Assembly: GCA_963575645.1 (NCBI GenBank)
Contig: OY754465.1
Coordinates: 27,539,501 to 27,603,500 of the forward strand
Direction: 5' to 3'
Origin: Xanthostigma xanthostigma
Lineage: Eukaryota > Arthropoda > Insecta > Raphidioptera > Raphidiidae
Length of the DNA: 64,000 bases
The notes below the pieces were generated by a model. The model was not told where the DNA came from and searched no databases. It was given only the letters and a program-made list of their open reading frames with translations. A program made the translations under genes and the position numbers. Positions 20,450 through 31,264 of this stretch are shown here, in pieces. Position 1 is the stretch's first letter, and each line of letters starts with the position of its first letter.

Positions 20450-21807
20450 ACTCGAATCCTATTAAATAATATTTTTATCACGTAATTAGTAGATAACTGC
20501 ATCATAATGGGGTAATTTGCGAATTTTAAAAAAATATTATAGACGTTTGCGTAGCTTTCGCGATCATATTGTACTTGATATTCATGTGAGTATGTACACG
20601 CACCCACACATACAAATACACAGTGTATACACAATTCTGTGTGAGCTTGTGAAAATCTAATATAAAACTAAGCTTAATCAAAAGCACAGAGTTTGATAAC
20701 AACGTTATCCAGAAGTTACGTGATCGCATGTCCCGCTTTCGTACAAGCAACTAGATGGAGCTATTCCCAGCGGATCTCCTGTGTTCTTAGCTAACATTTC
20801 ACATACTCATAAGTTATGTGTAAAAACCTGATTACATTTGCCGACTTTTCGTAGGTAGCACTATGCTATTTCGTTGTCCTTATTGTTCAAATGAATGTCA
20901 TGGTTAATTAAATCAAGTTGTCAGAAATACTCTTTTAGATATTTCAATTTGACTTGACACTATCTACTTTTATGTAGAGTCCGTTAAATGTAATAGTCTA
21001 GTAAGCAAATTTATTTAGCAACTTGTGTTTTTTTGTCCTAAAACTGACCATTTGCCAGTTATTTCTAAATAACTGTTTAATAAACGCTTTACAACCCTTT
21101 ATTTATGCACTTCACTCCGGAAAAAAAGTTCATTCATGTTTCGTAATTATCCAGTTACGACTTTGGTCAGAAATAAACATTTAAAACAATTCACTGAACA
21201 TATGCTCTTCCTTGTTTCCTTTCTCCAAAGCCTGCTCATAATATGCCATGTCGTTAAAAATGCTTTTTTCAAAATCCATTTAACGCAATTCTGACACCCT
21301 ATTGCACATCTGTACATCAAGCCCTTTCAAATGACATCTCGATCGTCGACCTCAAAACGTCGAGATCTGACGAAAATTCGATTTTTGAAAATCAGAATGA
21401 AAACAATAATTACCGATTTTTCTGAAAATCATTGATTTTCATAGCGGGAAATTAAAAAACATTTGGATCTATTTTGATAAAATTTCTTCGGATCATACTG
21501 ACGTTAGTAGGGTCGGTAGGCACTCTAACAAAGTCAACATCATTTTTTATTCGTGAAATTTCGTGTAAAATCCATTGTCTTTGCAGAATTATTATTTAAA
21601 CAATTTAACGGCCGGACTGATTTTAATAAAATTTATTCTGGATTAAACTGACGCCAACACGCGTCGATCGGCACCCTAACGTAGTCGATATCATTTTTTA
21701 TTCTCGATATTTTGTATACAGTGCACAGAGAGAGAGAGAGAGAGATTTTCCAAAATAGTGTAGTGACTTTGTTAAAATTTTTGATTTCGATTTATATAAT
21801 CTATACT
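20450..21807. other. Non-coding stretch with a diverged tandem duplication and a (GA)n tract
   Basis: No supported gene. 21460-21590 and 21610-21720 are diverged copies of one unit (TTTTGATAAAATTTCTTCGG-like, then CACTCTAAC and ATCATTTTTTATTC). An (AG)n run lies at 21726-21744. The rest looks unique. Confidence 0.5.
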
Positions 21808-22245
21808 TCTATACTAATATATAAAGCTGAAGAGTTTGTTTGTTTGTTTGAACGCGCTAATCTCAGAAACTACTGGTTCGAATTGAATTTTTTTTTTTGT
21901 TGGATAGCCCATTTATCGAGGAAGGCTATAGGCTATATAATATTAGGCTACGACCAATTGGAGCGGAACATAAATGAAAAATGTTGCAAGATGTCTCAAA
22001 ATTAGTCCGTCCGACAAATATTATCAGGTGAAATGCCTTAACTAAATATTACAATATTAGCGCGCCTAGAGTACAAGCCCGGATAACTCAATCGGTAGAG
22101 TGCAAGACTCTTAATGCCAGGGTCTAGGGTTAAAACCCCAGGTCGGCGAATATATTTTTTAATTTTTCTTTATTTACTACATAGCTTTCTTCTAAGGCTT
22201 ACATTTCAATTTTTTAAAATTTTATTACGACTAATTAAAATTAAA
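21808..22245 (+). mobile_element. Helitron copy 2, 3'-truncated
   Basis: Begins TCTATACTAATATATAAAGC and matches the copies at 9666 and 29390 through the ATAGCCCATTTATCGAGG block and the tRNA-like block (22077-22149). Around 22245 it runs into another repeat and the CTAG end is absent. Confidence 0.75.
22077..22149 (+). pseudogene. tRNA-Lys (CTT)-like block in Helitron copy 2
   Basis: GCCCGGATAACTCAATCGG start, anticodon loop CTCTTAA (CTT, Lys) and a T arm. The anticodon stem is mismatched, so it is a relic and not a working tRNA. Confidence 0.65.
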
Positions 22246-22640
22246 TATACATAACCTAAATTTATATAATAATTATAATAATTCGAATCTATGATATTGC
22301 ATCTTTTGCTTCAAATTTAGGTTAATTTTATTTATTAAAATTACTTACCACCTATAATATAATTGTTTTTTTTTTTAACTTTCTTTCTTTCGTATTTATT
22401 TTAAGTCTCAAAGATTAATTGTCATAATATTTTGAAAACAATTGTTTCACTGTTTATATAAAACTCCAAAACCTACTTACAATATTTAAGTATTTTCATA
22501 CGTCAAAAAATTGATTTTTATAATGATAAAATTTGTATGAAAACGATTTTTTCGAGAGATGAGACCTAGCTAAAACGATTTTTTGCCCCCCAAAATCCCT
22601 TTTCAGTAAATTTCATCCAAATCTTTAGGGCCGTTTTCGA
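22246..22640 (+). repeat. Dispersed repeat, inverted copy at 38545-38810, partial copy at 34740-34955
   Basis: Blocks such as CCAAAACCTACTTACAATAT, CATACGTCAAAAAATTGATT and CGAGAGATGAGACCTAGC occur here and at 34740-34955. The earlier half is found inverted at 38545-38810. Confidence 0.75.
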
Positions 22641-22770
22641 GAAAAGCACGCACAGGGTCAGGCGGAACGTTAGGAACGCTAGGAACGTTACACTTTTTCG
22701 TGCATGCAGCCGGTGTTTTATCAATTTATAAGATTGGTGATTCATCAATTTATAAGACGTTATCACGTCA
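22640..22770 (+). repeat. Terminal module of the ACGTTATCACGTCAAAA repeat family
   Basis: AGCACGCACAGGGTCAGGCG, several AACGTTAGGAACG units, GCATGCAGCCGGTGTTTTAT, and the end GACGTTATCACGTCAAAA. Copies lie at 37003-37157, inverted at 50770-50935, and as a short end at 27602-27643. Confidence 0.8.
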
Positions 22771-22990
22771 AAACTTCGAAAAAATGTTTTCTTTGGTATT
22801 CATTAGGATTGAGCGGAACACATTGGTTGAAAAAATTTTTCATCGTAAGATCTCAAAACTAGAAACTTCGAGCTTTAAAATACTTTTTTTAAAATACCAG
22901 TATGACCATTTTTAAGGGAAATACAGCCACTTGAAAAACCTCAAAAAATTTGGAAATTTTTTTTGATCCTTTAATTTTTTCCACTAGTGT
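22770..22990 (+). repeat. Dispersed repeat, direct copy at 60320-60530
   Basis: Both copies share ATTCATTAGGATTGAGCGGA, AAGATCTCAAAACTAGAA and TACAGCCACTTGAAAAACCT. The second copy lies just downstream of the 58.7-kb gene. Confidence 0.8.
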
Positions 22991-23249
22991 AGATTTAACC
23001 AAGAGTAAGTGGCTACACCTAGTTCTAACCGGCTAAAACTAGTTGTAGCCGCACTTCGGGTTTTAGCCGTAACATATATATTCTAGACTATCTGTTTAGA
23101 AAATGTGACATTTATCTTAACACATTTTTGTGTTTCCTAACAACATTTTTTTTTTTCATTTTATCGTTCGAATTATTGAGATAGTAGCGGTCGCCTATAT
23201 GTTTCCCTTAAAAAAATAATAATCGTTTATGAGCTAAAAAGCCTACCAA

Positions 23250-23700
23250 AAAATCACCTCTCGGCATAGCAGGTTCATCTATATATTAACTATCGGATCC
23301 GCAAGGCAGACGTTGTCCTGCCACAAGCGTCGCTTGCAATGGTGTGAGAGATGCTGGGAGGCTGAAAATTTGGAATATTATCTTTTTTTTATGTGAAAAA
23401 TAAAAAAAATTTGGTCAGAAAATTAAAGAAAAATAACAGCGCGACTTATCGGGTTCAATTATAACTAAAAAACATTCAGGTGACCTCATAAGTACAAAAA
23501 AAATTCATCGAAATCGGTCAAACCGTTTAGGAGGAGAAGACTTACGAACACACGCACACCGAAATCTATATCTATATACCTATATAAAAATCAATTGGCG
23601 GAGATTTGTCTCGCAAAAACTCGAAAATGGCTCGACTGATTTGAATATTTTTTTTTTTGTTTTGTTAGTCTCAATATACGGGTGGTTTAGGTAAAAAATT
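23250..23700 (+). repeat. Retroposon-like tail followed by a second-family Helitron 5' end
   Basis: 23480-23560 (CATCGAAATCGGTCAAACCG, ACACACGCACACCG) has the wording of a common insect retroposon tail. 23575-23700 begins CTATATAAAAATCAATTGGC, like the 5' end of the element at 37849. Neither has a clear opposite end. Confidence 0.45.
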
Positions 23701-24240
23701 AGGTAAACCCCAAAGGAACAGCCGAAAAATCGAAATTTTATTGTATAATATGTTTGTGATAGTCCGAATAAAATTTTTGGAGAAAGAAAAACTGGAAAAG
23801 TTGTTCGAAATATGGTGGAGCAGACGGCTCCACTACTGTTGTTGCTGCAGAATTAGCGCAGCCCCGTGAGGCATGTGTGTAATATGGTGGAGCTGAAGAA
23901 TACACTTCAAGATTGCAAAACTAAACAATGAATAACGAAAAATAAACGACTTCTAAAACAACAAGTAGACTTTGCGGCGCTCGTACGCTGACACTATTTA
24001 TTTTACAAGAGAAAAGATTAGTGCATAATCTGTTACACTATAGATGTTTTTATCGTAAAATGAGTCGGGAAGGATATCTTGACAAAAACTGTTTTTAGGC
24101 GCCATTTTCCCAATATGGCGGCGCGAGCGTCAAAGATACGAGATGGCAAAATAGAAATTCGGAAAGAGCACATCAAAATCTATAAAATCACCAGTTTTTA
24201 AAACTTCTGGAAAACTTTACAGGTAACCTCTTTTATTATT
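23700..24240. other. Non-coding stretch
   Basis: No gene seen. A short GC-richer patch at 23815-23890 repeats ATGGTGGAGC twice. Nothing else recognised. Confidence 0.4.
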
Positions 24241-24420
24241 AAAAAGCCAAATAAAATAAAAATAATTCAAAATAAAACAGAAATCCTCAAGATTATCATA
24301 GTAATTCAATAGAAATATGTAATTAATGCAGTCACGGCTAACTCTGATCTTTCATTTTTTCCCAATGCTAATTACCATATGTGCAGCTTACCTATTTATA
24401 ACCTACCTACTGTATAGTTT
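24240..24420 (+). repeat. Partial right end of the mariner-type element
   Basis: Matches 5680-5851, including AATGCAGTCACGGCTAACTC and the right inverted repeat to CTACTGTATAG. The left part is missing. Confidence 0.65.
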
Positions 24421-24774
24421 TGCAACACAGGATTTTATTGTCCAATCACTTCTGAACGGTTTATTAATTAAAATATAAAATATTATACTATGTTTCTATC
24501 AAAACTACAATCGTAATAACACTTTATGTATCTGCTTCGTGGTATCTACTAAATAATTAGCTGTATTCTATTATTTGTGTTACAATTACTGTTTTTGCGA
24601 AACCATATTGATAAAAAAATGTATAAACACTGTCTGTAATCACTAATGTTTAACATTCGTATATCTTTACCGAGATCTCTATGGTTTAACATGCTATTCA
24701 GGTATCTTGTTTTATTTTCTAGAACAATTAGCGGTGAAAAATAGTTTGTCTTATTTTTGAAGAATTTTATCATA

Positions 24775-27099
24775 ATGGCATCTGATGATGAAAATTCTTC
24801 CCACTTACCAATTCCAAAAAAAAATAAAATATAAGCTATATAAATCAGATTCGACGGTTTCGGTAAATATACTTATAAGTAACTTAAGTTTTTACATATA
24901 AAATACAGTAGCAAAAATCTTTAACTTGTCAAAAATTTTTGTTAAAAATGTATTTTTTTCATTTCTTTTCATATTTCAGATTCCATTGAGGACACTAAAT
25001 CAATGGCGAGCAAGTGATTATTTCTTGAACGATGAGAGTATAAGTGATCACAAGTATTATTGGAGATGATTTGGCTACAAATGTTAATAACCCACCAAAT
25101 GATTTTGATATATCATCAAATGTGGTATCAGATACTGACAGCATTTCCAGCAAGAGTACAGATAAAGATAAATGGAATGACGGTGATAGGGAATCAAGTA
25201 GCGATAATGAAAATGAAGAAATGAATGATTACGATGGTGAATATTGTATTGGTAATGTAGATAACGACAATAACAAATGTGATGAAAATAATATTCACGA
25301 GAACGAAGTAATTACAAATGATTATGTAGCTCAGAGCAACATGCTTTTTTATAATAGTACGATGACCGTAGATGAATGTGTATTAGATTTATTAAACTTA
25401 TATATTAAACATATTATTACCAAATCTGCATTAAAAGACATTTTAAAAATGCAGCTTACATTTCTACCTGACGATAATGGAATGCCAAAAACATTATTCA
25501 AACTTTTTCAATATGCCACAGATATTGCACCTCCATGCAAGTTTATTAAAAATTATAATTGTAGAAAATGGTAATTTAACGTTGATATTGAAAGCATACA
25601 TAAAAAACAAATTAAAATTAAAAAATGTTCATTGTGCATGCAGAATAAATCTTCAGATATTGGATTTTTCCATGAATTTGACAAAATTCCTATTTGAACA
25701 CAATAGTTTAGCTGAGAAATTAAAGCTAACTCAATCTGAAAATAATGGCAGTATTTCGGATATAACTGATGGAAATGAATACATCAGAGTGAATGCTCGA
25801 GACAATAGAGGTAGACATGATTTAACACTTATTCTCAACACCGAAGGATTATCTTTAGTAAAAAGTGCAAAAACTCTGCTGGCCAGTTATGTTCACAATT
25901 TCAGAATGACCTGAGTACATTAGAGACAAATATATAATAATAATTAATCGGACTGTGGTATGATCACGATTGCAAGCCATCCTTTTCTCAGGCCGATTTT
26001 CTCTAAACTTAAACAAGCATTTATTACTGGTATAGATTGGGTAAATAAAAAAACTGGAGAAACTATAAATTCTAAAATTGTTGCTCCGTTAATTATATCA
26101 GACGCACCAGCTAGAACCCAAACCCAGAATATCTTGTCGTTTAATGGCCGTTATGGGTGTAATATTTGTGAGATTCGGACTGTAAAAACTATTGCTGGAT
26201 CGAGAACAGGCCATACTATCCCGTTTAAAATTGACTGTAAAATAAGAACTGGAAAAATAATGGAATCTCAAGCTGAAAAATGACTTAAATTCTAAAGATC
26301 AAATTAGAGGAGTGAAAGGATATTCTGTTGTATCTCGTCTTCCTTTAATTGATCTTGGAACATGTGTTTTACCGAAATTCATGCATTCAGTTCTACTTTG
26401 TGTTGTCAAACAAATGATTGGTCCTTGGTTTGGTGAAAAAGTCCTTGGATTATAAAAAAACAGAAGTAATGAAAGTGATGACTATATTAAGGATACGACC
26501 ACATTAGTCATTTTCTAGATTATCTACAAAATTATCACAGTATAATTTATATAAAGCATCTGAATGCTACAATGTTTTGTTATTTTATTCTCTTCCATTG
26601 CTACTGTTTTTTATCGGAGATATACGTTCAGTACCTATTAGTTGTTATTGGAAAAGCGATTTTCAATTTAGTTAAAGCTATTATTATACAGATTGATCTT
26701 GATGAGGCAGATGACTTACAAAATTGTTTGTATCACAAGTCGAAAATTTTTATTGTGATCGACAATTAAGTTATAATGTACACCAAACTCTTCATTTAAC
26801 GCTATGTGTAAAAAGGTGGGGTCCATTACATGAAACTTCAGCTTTTCCGTTTGAAAATTATAATGGTTACATAGTGAAATGTGTGTAGGTACGGTAGCAA
26901 AAATTTTGGTCAAGGAATTGTTAATCATTTACAAATATTACAAGGAGTACAACTTATTGAAAATCGTATCATTGAACGTTCAGCAAGTACAGTAAAAGTT
27001 TATAAATCGAAAGATTATGAGGTCTTAGGGAAAATTATCACAGATGTAAAATTAAACGATTTTGAGCGTCTCTACTGCTGTCTAACGACTTTGAATTAA
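24775..27099 (+). pseudogene. Decayed TNP2/EnSpm-like transposase of the animal type
   Basis: Scattered over three frames are the blocks of an animal EnSpm-like transposase. A short first exon (ATG 24775, ending ..SDSTVS at a GTAAAT donor near 24863) is followed by an intron to TTTCAG|24980 and an acidic Ser/Asp-rich region (25044-25340). Then come IAPPCKFIKNYNC, a HxAC finger, LTLILNTEGLSLVKSAKT, a WPVMF...SE block, SFNGRYGCNIC, GVKGYSVVSRLP and MHSVLLCVVKQMIGPWF. The end has YNVHQTLHLTLCVKRWGPL and SAFPFENYNGY (26770-26880). The TDG motif that normally carries a catalytic Asp reads TEG here. Several stops and frameshifts make it dead. Confidence 0.75.
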
Positions 27100-27364
27100 C
27101 AGACGTGTCTATCTATGCACGCGTCAAAATAAATAATGAAATTCATACATCTGAGATATATAACAAAAACAAGTAGCCAAACAGTCCGGATAGATCTCGA
27201 TCAATCTTTAATATATGGGTCAATCAAATATTTTCTTCGAACCCAAGATGATTACTGTATTATGATCGTACGCCTGTTCACTGTTAAACAAATTTCTATC
27301 ATATGAAAACAAAGCCAATATTGAGCATATCATTCCTATAAAAGAAAGTGATGATATAATAATA

Positions 27365-27600
27365 ATACTAATATAGCTCTTTTTATTCCTGTATTGGGCA
27401 AAGGCCTCCCCCAGGTCTGTCCATGTCTTCCTGTCTTTAGCAGTACGATGCTAACTTTTCTATACCATCTTTCCACCTTTTCTTCTCTGTCTTCCTTGCT
27501 TTCTTTTACCGTCTCTTGGACAACCATTCCGTATTTTCTTTGTTCATTTATCGTTACTCATCCTTGCTATGTGCCCTGACCATGTCCATTTCATGTATTT
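27365..27600 (-). pseudogene. RTE-like non-LTR RT C-terminal end, minus strand
   Basis: Minus-strand reading gives the end of an RTE-type protein: MKWTWSGHIARM, KRKQGRQRRW-like, WYRKVS/IEKLAS, TWTDLGEAFAQYR in mixed frames. The matching 3' microsatellite (AAT)n lies at 27355-27370. Broken by frameshifts. Confidence 0.65.
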
Positions 27601-27601
27601 T

Positions 27602-27643
27602 ATTGACGTGATAACGTCTTATAAATTGATGAATCACGTCAAA
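27602..27643 (-). repeat. Short terminal copy of the ACGTTATCACGTC repeat family
   Basis: TTGACGTGATAACGTCTTAT and AAATTGATGAATCACGTCAA match the end of the modules at 22770 and 37157 in inverse orientation. It sits between two RTE fragments of opposite orientation. Confidence 0.65.
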
Positions 27644-27709
27644 ATAAAAAGATGAATGACCTAGCTGTCGACCCACCTATAAAAATAAAAAAGTGTTGAA
27701 ATTAAACGA

Positions 27710-28140
27710 AGAATGAACAGTGCATGGAAACGCTATTGGCAACTGAAATTTATATTTAAAAGTAAAATACCGATAAGTCTTAAAACTAAAGTGTTTAATG
27801 CATGTATAATTCCGATTTTGACGGAGCGCAAACGTGGTCACTCACCAAAAAAGAAATTAAAAAATTACAGGTCACCCAAAGAGCAATGGAATTATATAGA
27901 TAAAGTTAAAAACAAAATTATTCGTAATAAAACATGTGATTTATGTATGTAAAATACGGATAATAGATGGTCATACAGAACAACGGTGTGGTATCCAATT
28001 TATAATAAAAGAAAAGTTGGTAGACAAGTCACAAGATGGAGGGATAAACTTGCTGGACCTCTTTGAAGAAGCTGGAGGAGGCCTTTTCCCTGCAGTGGGA
28101 ATGTTAAGACTATTATTATTATTATTATTATTATATTAAA
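27710..28140 (+). pseudogene. RTE-like non-LTR RT C-terminal end, plus strand, with (ATT)n tail
   Basis: Plus-strand blocks: NSAWKRYWQLKFIFKSKIP, KVFNACIIPILT, a TWSLTKKEIKKLQVTQRAME block in another frame, then KVGRQVTRWRDKL and a GGGLFPAVG ending before (ATT)n at 28109-28136. This is the classic 3' end of insect RTE-type elements. It lies in opposite orientation to the copy at 27365, so these are separate insertions. Confidence 0.75.
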
Positions 28141-28399
28141 ATTGTATTTTTATTTGAATACAGTCAACATTTCTATTGTCGAACTGAACATAGAGTTATG
28201 CTGGGTTGCAGAAAGAATTGTCAGAAAACTTGATTTGACAATGATCTTAGATTGTGAACATACATATTGCTTAACCTCTGTTTAAATAAAATAAAACTGT
28301 TTAAATAAAAATAAAACACAAATAGTAACAATAAGTTATGAAGATAGTAGGAATGTGGACAAAATGATGAAATCATTATACCAATCATTAATTCAGCGA

Positions 28400-28430
28400 C
28401 GTTTCGGTCATACATTTGACCTTCATCAGG
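28400..28430 (-). ncRNA. CTGATGA-stem-GAAAC hairpin, hammerhead-like core (a)
   Basis: Minus strand: CTGATGA, one base, GGTC/GACC stem with an 8-base loop, then GAAACGTC. Three similar hairpins occur at 45085, 61344 and 62727. Penelope-like elements are known to carry hammerhead ribozymes with CUGAUGA and GAAA core strands; the extra base before the stem departs from the strict consensus. Confidence 0.35.
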
Positions 28431-28489
28431 CATCTAAAAATTATTACAAAATCCAGCACATGTTAAACTGACATAACAATATCTAAAAA

Positions 28490-28621
28490 GTCGCCCGACG
28501 ATTCGAGATGAACGAACCCGTAGTTTCGAACTATATCGCATTCCACGACCGTACCGAATTTTTTAAACAATTCGCGAACTTGTGGCGCCTTAGTGTTATC
28601 AGTTAGATTTCCGACAAATAA
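28490..28621 (-). pseudogene. Fragment of a Lark/RBM4-type RNA-recognition motif
   Basis: Minus-strand translation reads [19 protein letters not shown], then [20 protein letters not shown] and ESSGD. This is the start and middle of an RRM: RNP2 is LFVGNL and RNP1 includes YGFVHL. The phrase [17 protein letters not shown] is characteristic of the second RRM of Lark/RBM4. The fragment ends abruptly after SSGD, and at its 5' side it joins a dispersed repeat at 28620. No splice acceptor adjoins it. So it is a truncated gene piece or retrocopy and not a whole gene; an isolated real exon is less likely. The live protein binds RNA and has two RRMs and a zinc knuckle. Confidence 0.75.
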
Positions 28622-28910
28622 GGTTATGTGAAATAATTATATTTATAAAAGTTGTAGATCCTTTTAATACCTACAACATTGCCATGCAATATTTTTCGAT
28701 TGGAGGTCAACTTTCACCGGAAATAACGAAAAACCACGTTTGACCCCTAAAACGCGCCCCCCACATCCCTCCGGCCTTTTACGCATTTGAATTTTTGGTT
28801 TCTGTATTTCTGACGGCAGTTACTCCCCTTCCTCATCATTCGTTTTCTGTTATTAATTTTGTCCCTTTTTCACTTGATTTTGGGCTAACTGTACTGGTCT
28901 AAGTTTGTAA
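28617..28910 (+). repeat. Dispersed repeat, inverted copy at 57185-57460
   Basis: Shared words include ATTTATAAAAGTTGTAGATC, TACCTACAACATTGCCATGC, AACGCGCCCCCCACATCCCT and TTTTCACTTGATTTTGGGCT. The two copies are in opposite orientation. Confidence 0.85.
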
Positions 28911-29389
28911 ATAGTTTTTAAGGTGTATTGTATTTTTTGTATTTTTGACATATCTATACAAGTTTTACTTGTGTACAGAGGCAATAAATTTCTATTCTAT
29001 TTTTATGAAAAGCATAGTAGATTTTTGAATAGATCCAGCTCGCAAAATAATTGATCGATTGAAAGGATGTATACATGTATTTAGCATCGTTTTTGTTCTG
29101 TTTCAACTTCGAAACAACGTTTTTCTACGCATTTTGATCAAAATATAGTTTGAAAAGCGATCTTTTTCTATGTAGCTCAATCATTAATTGTTTTTGTGTG
29201 AGTACAATCTAATGTTCTAGAATCTAGCTGACAAGGAGTTTGAATACGGCATTAAACTGCTCCTGACGTATGGAAACTTAATTATATAATCACAATCTAC
29301 GAGTATGTTCATTGTCAAATTTTTTGACAATTCTTTCTGAAACCCAGCATTAGTCTATTTTGTTTATTTTGAATCCAATACAAATCAAA
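28911..29389. other. Non-coding stretch with a recurrent GTCAAA...TTTGAC hairpin
   Basis: 29310-29350 contains CATTGTCAAATTTTTTGACA followed by ATTCTTTCTGAAACCCAGCA. Related words occur inverted at 28195-28245 and direct at 59150-59195, in the intron of the 58.7-kb gene. No gene seen. Confidence 0.5.
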
Positions 29390-30103
29390 TCTATACTAAT
29401 GTATTATGAAGCTAAAGAGTTTGTTTGTTTGGTTGAACGCGCTAATCTCAGAAACTACTAGTTCGAATTGAACAAAAAATTGTTGGATAGCCCATTTATC
29501 GAGGAAGGCTATAGGCTATATAATATCACGCTATGACCAATTGGAGCGGAACATCAATGAAAAATGTTGCAAGATGTATCTCAAAATTAGTCAGTCCGAC
29601 AAATATTATCAGGTGAAATGCCTTAACTAAATATTGCAATATTAGCGCGTCACGTTCACAAGCCCGGATAGCTCAGTTGGTAGAGCGTAAGACTCTTAAT
29701 GCCAGGATCTTGTGCTCAAGCTCCACGTCGGCGAATATTTTTTTATTTTTTTTATTTTGTACATTGCTTTCTTCTAAGGTTTACATTTAAATTTTTTAAA
29801 AATTTTATTACGACTAATTAAAATTAAATAAATCTAATTAATACCTCATTTGAAAACTGTTACAACTATAGGTACCCATATAAAAATAATTTTCCTACAG
29901 TGTTTTCAATTAAATAGTCATAATATTAAAAAAAAGTATAAATACTGCTTTTTAACGACAAACACTTTTGAACGGTAACTCCGATCATTATGAAGTTTGG
30001 ACACAACATTCATCTCGGTAAACTAATATGAATGTGCGTACTCATGTCCCTTCCTTCCCCATTCGTTCTTTTGCACCCGGGTGAAACCGGGCGGGACCGC
30101 TAG
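29390..30103 (+). mobile_element. Helitron copy 3, complete ends, 714 bp
   Basis: Starts TCTATACTAATGTATTATGA and ends GGGCGGGACCGCTAG, between A (29389) and T (30104). Same internal order as the copy at 9666: the ATAGCCCATTTATCGAGG block, tRNA-like block, and a 3' part with TTTTGAACGGTAACTCCGAT. It has no replicase. Confidence 0.85.
29662..29734 (+). pseudogene. tRNA-Lys (CTT)-like block in Helitron copy 3
   Basis: GCCCGGATAGCTCAGTTGGT start is close to a real tRNA-Lys, with the CTCTTAA loop (CTT). The anticodon stem and T stem have mismatches. It is the best preserved of the three relics. Confidence 0.65.
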
Positions 30104-30616
30104 TGTAAATATATGTTAGCCTACTATTTGATATAACTTGAATTCAATGTTATTCAAATAGAGAAAATTAACATGTAAAGTCAACATGTCAATGTGTAAC
30201 ACATATATTTTAGTACACATATTTTTGTAAAGTTTCATAGTTATATAAAACAGTTGATTACATTTTGTGACTTTTTATAAAGTTCAGTGACATTGCGTTA
30301 ACTTGCTAAAAATATTTATAAAAGTTGTGAATTTTCATCCGGAGAGAACAAGTAATCGCTAAATTTTCTATGGTTTTGTAACTTTCTTTTCAAATGCTGA
30401 TTTATTGAATCTTAGAAAATACATGTTTTGAATAAATTTAAATTCATGAAATTTAGCTTTAGTTAGATATATTTAAATGTTTATATCATTGAATGCATAA
30501 TCATTAAACAAATAAAATTTACGAATATTTACAAAAATAAAATTGAGCATCGGCACTTTGGCACGCCACTAGCACTGTTAACATAAATATAACATATAGA
30601 ATATAAAGTTAAAAAT

Positions 30617-30937
30617 ATGGTAAGTAGAAATTACAATTTACTATCGACATTTCTGTTTGTTTAAATTTTTTTTGTAAATTGGCAAGTATTTGTTGTTGCT
30701 TGGTAAGTATATTTTTTGTTATTTATTTGTTCGTTTTATTTTGTTTTTTAATTTTAGATTTCTGACTTCACGTTTGATGTATTTAAAAATATTATTAATT
30801 TTTGTAAGTTATCTATCCCTATGTTAAATATTGGGACTTTTTTCAATTTGATATTCCCACTAATGTTAACTTTATGGCAATTTTTGTTTTTCGTAATTTT
30901 TATTTTTGATTTGTTATATTTGTTTTTTGTTATATAA
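30617..30937 (+). CDS. Possible two-exon microprotein gene (60 aa, hydrophobic)
   Basis: ATG at 30617-30619 is followed at once by a consensus donor GTAAGT. After a 138-base intron, a long T-rich tract ends in TTTTAG|30758. If spliced there, ATG joins a 59-codon frame to the stop at 30935-30937. The product starts MISDFTFDVF and has two hydrophobic stretches, so it would be a small membrane protein. The frame is T-rich and the opposite strand is also open here, so chance is a real alternative. I do not recognise the product. The arrangement (exon 1 ending in its ATG) is the same as in the gene at 58683. Confidence 0.3.
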
Positions 30938-31264
30938 ATAATAGTACTCTCCAATTTGCAGAGCTTGGAAAAGGTCAACAGTATTGACGAAACGCAATGA
31001 AAAAGTAAATGTTTCCCGTTGTTTTGCTTATAGTAAAAAAGTTAATGAAGCATGCAAATCTTTATTAACTTTTTAACTATAAGCGAAAAAATAGAAAACA
31101 TTCAAACGAATTAAAAAAATGAAACCAGGGATGTCCAAACTATACCGAAACAGTTAATAACAATTTGAATTGTGCAAACAAGAGGGATGTTATGCTAGAT
31201 AACTAAGATATAAAAAGCGTCGATAGGGCTCGCTTTTACGACGCATTTAAACATTCTATAATAT

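Noticed and set aside
25044-25574. Independent acidic host gene
   Set aside because: The acidic stretch is followed by transposase blocks in neighbouring frames, so it is the N-terminal part of the TNP2-like remnant.
30959-31005. Alternative second exon (TTTGCAG|AGC) for the 30.6-kb microgene
   Set aside because: It would give only 13 codons before a stop, so the acceptor at 30758 is the better one.
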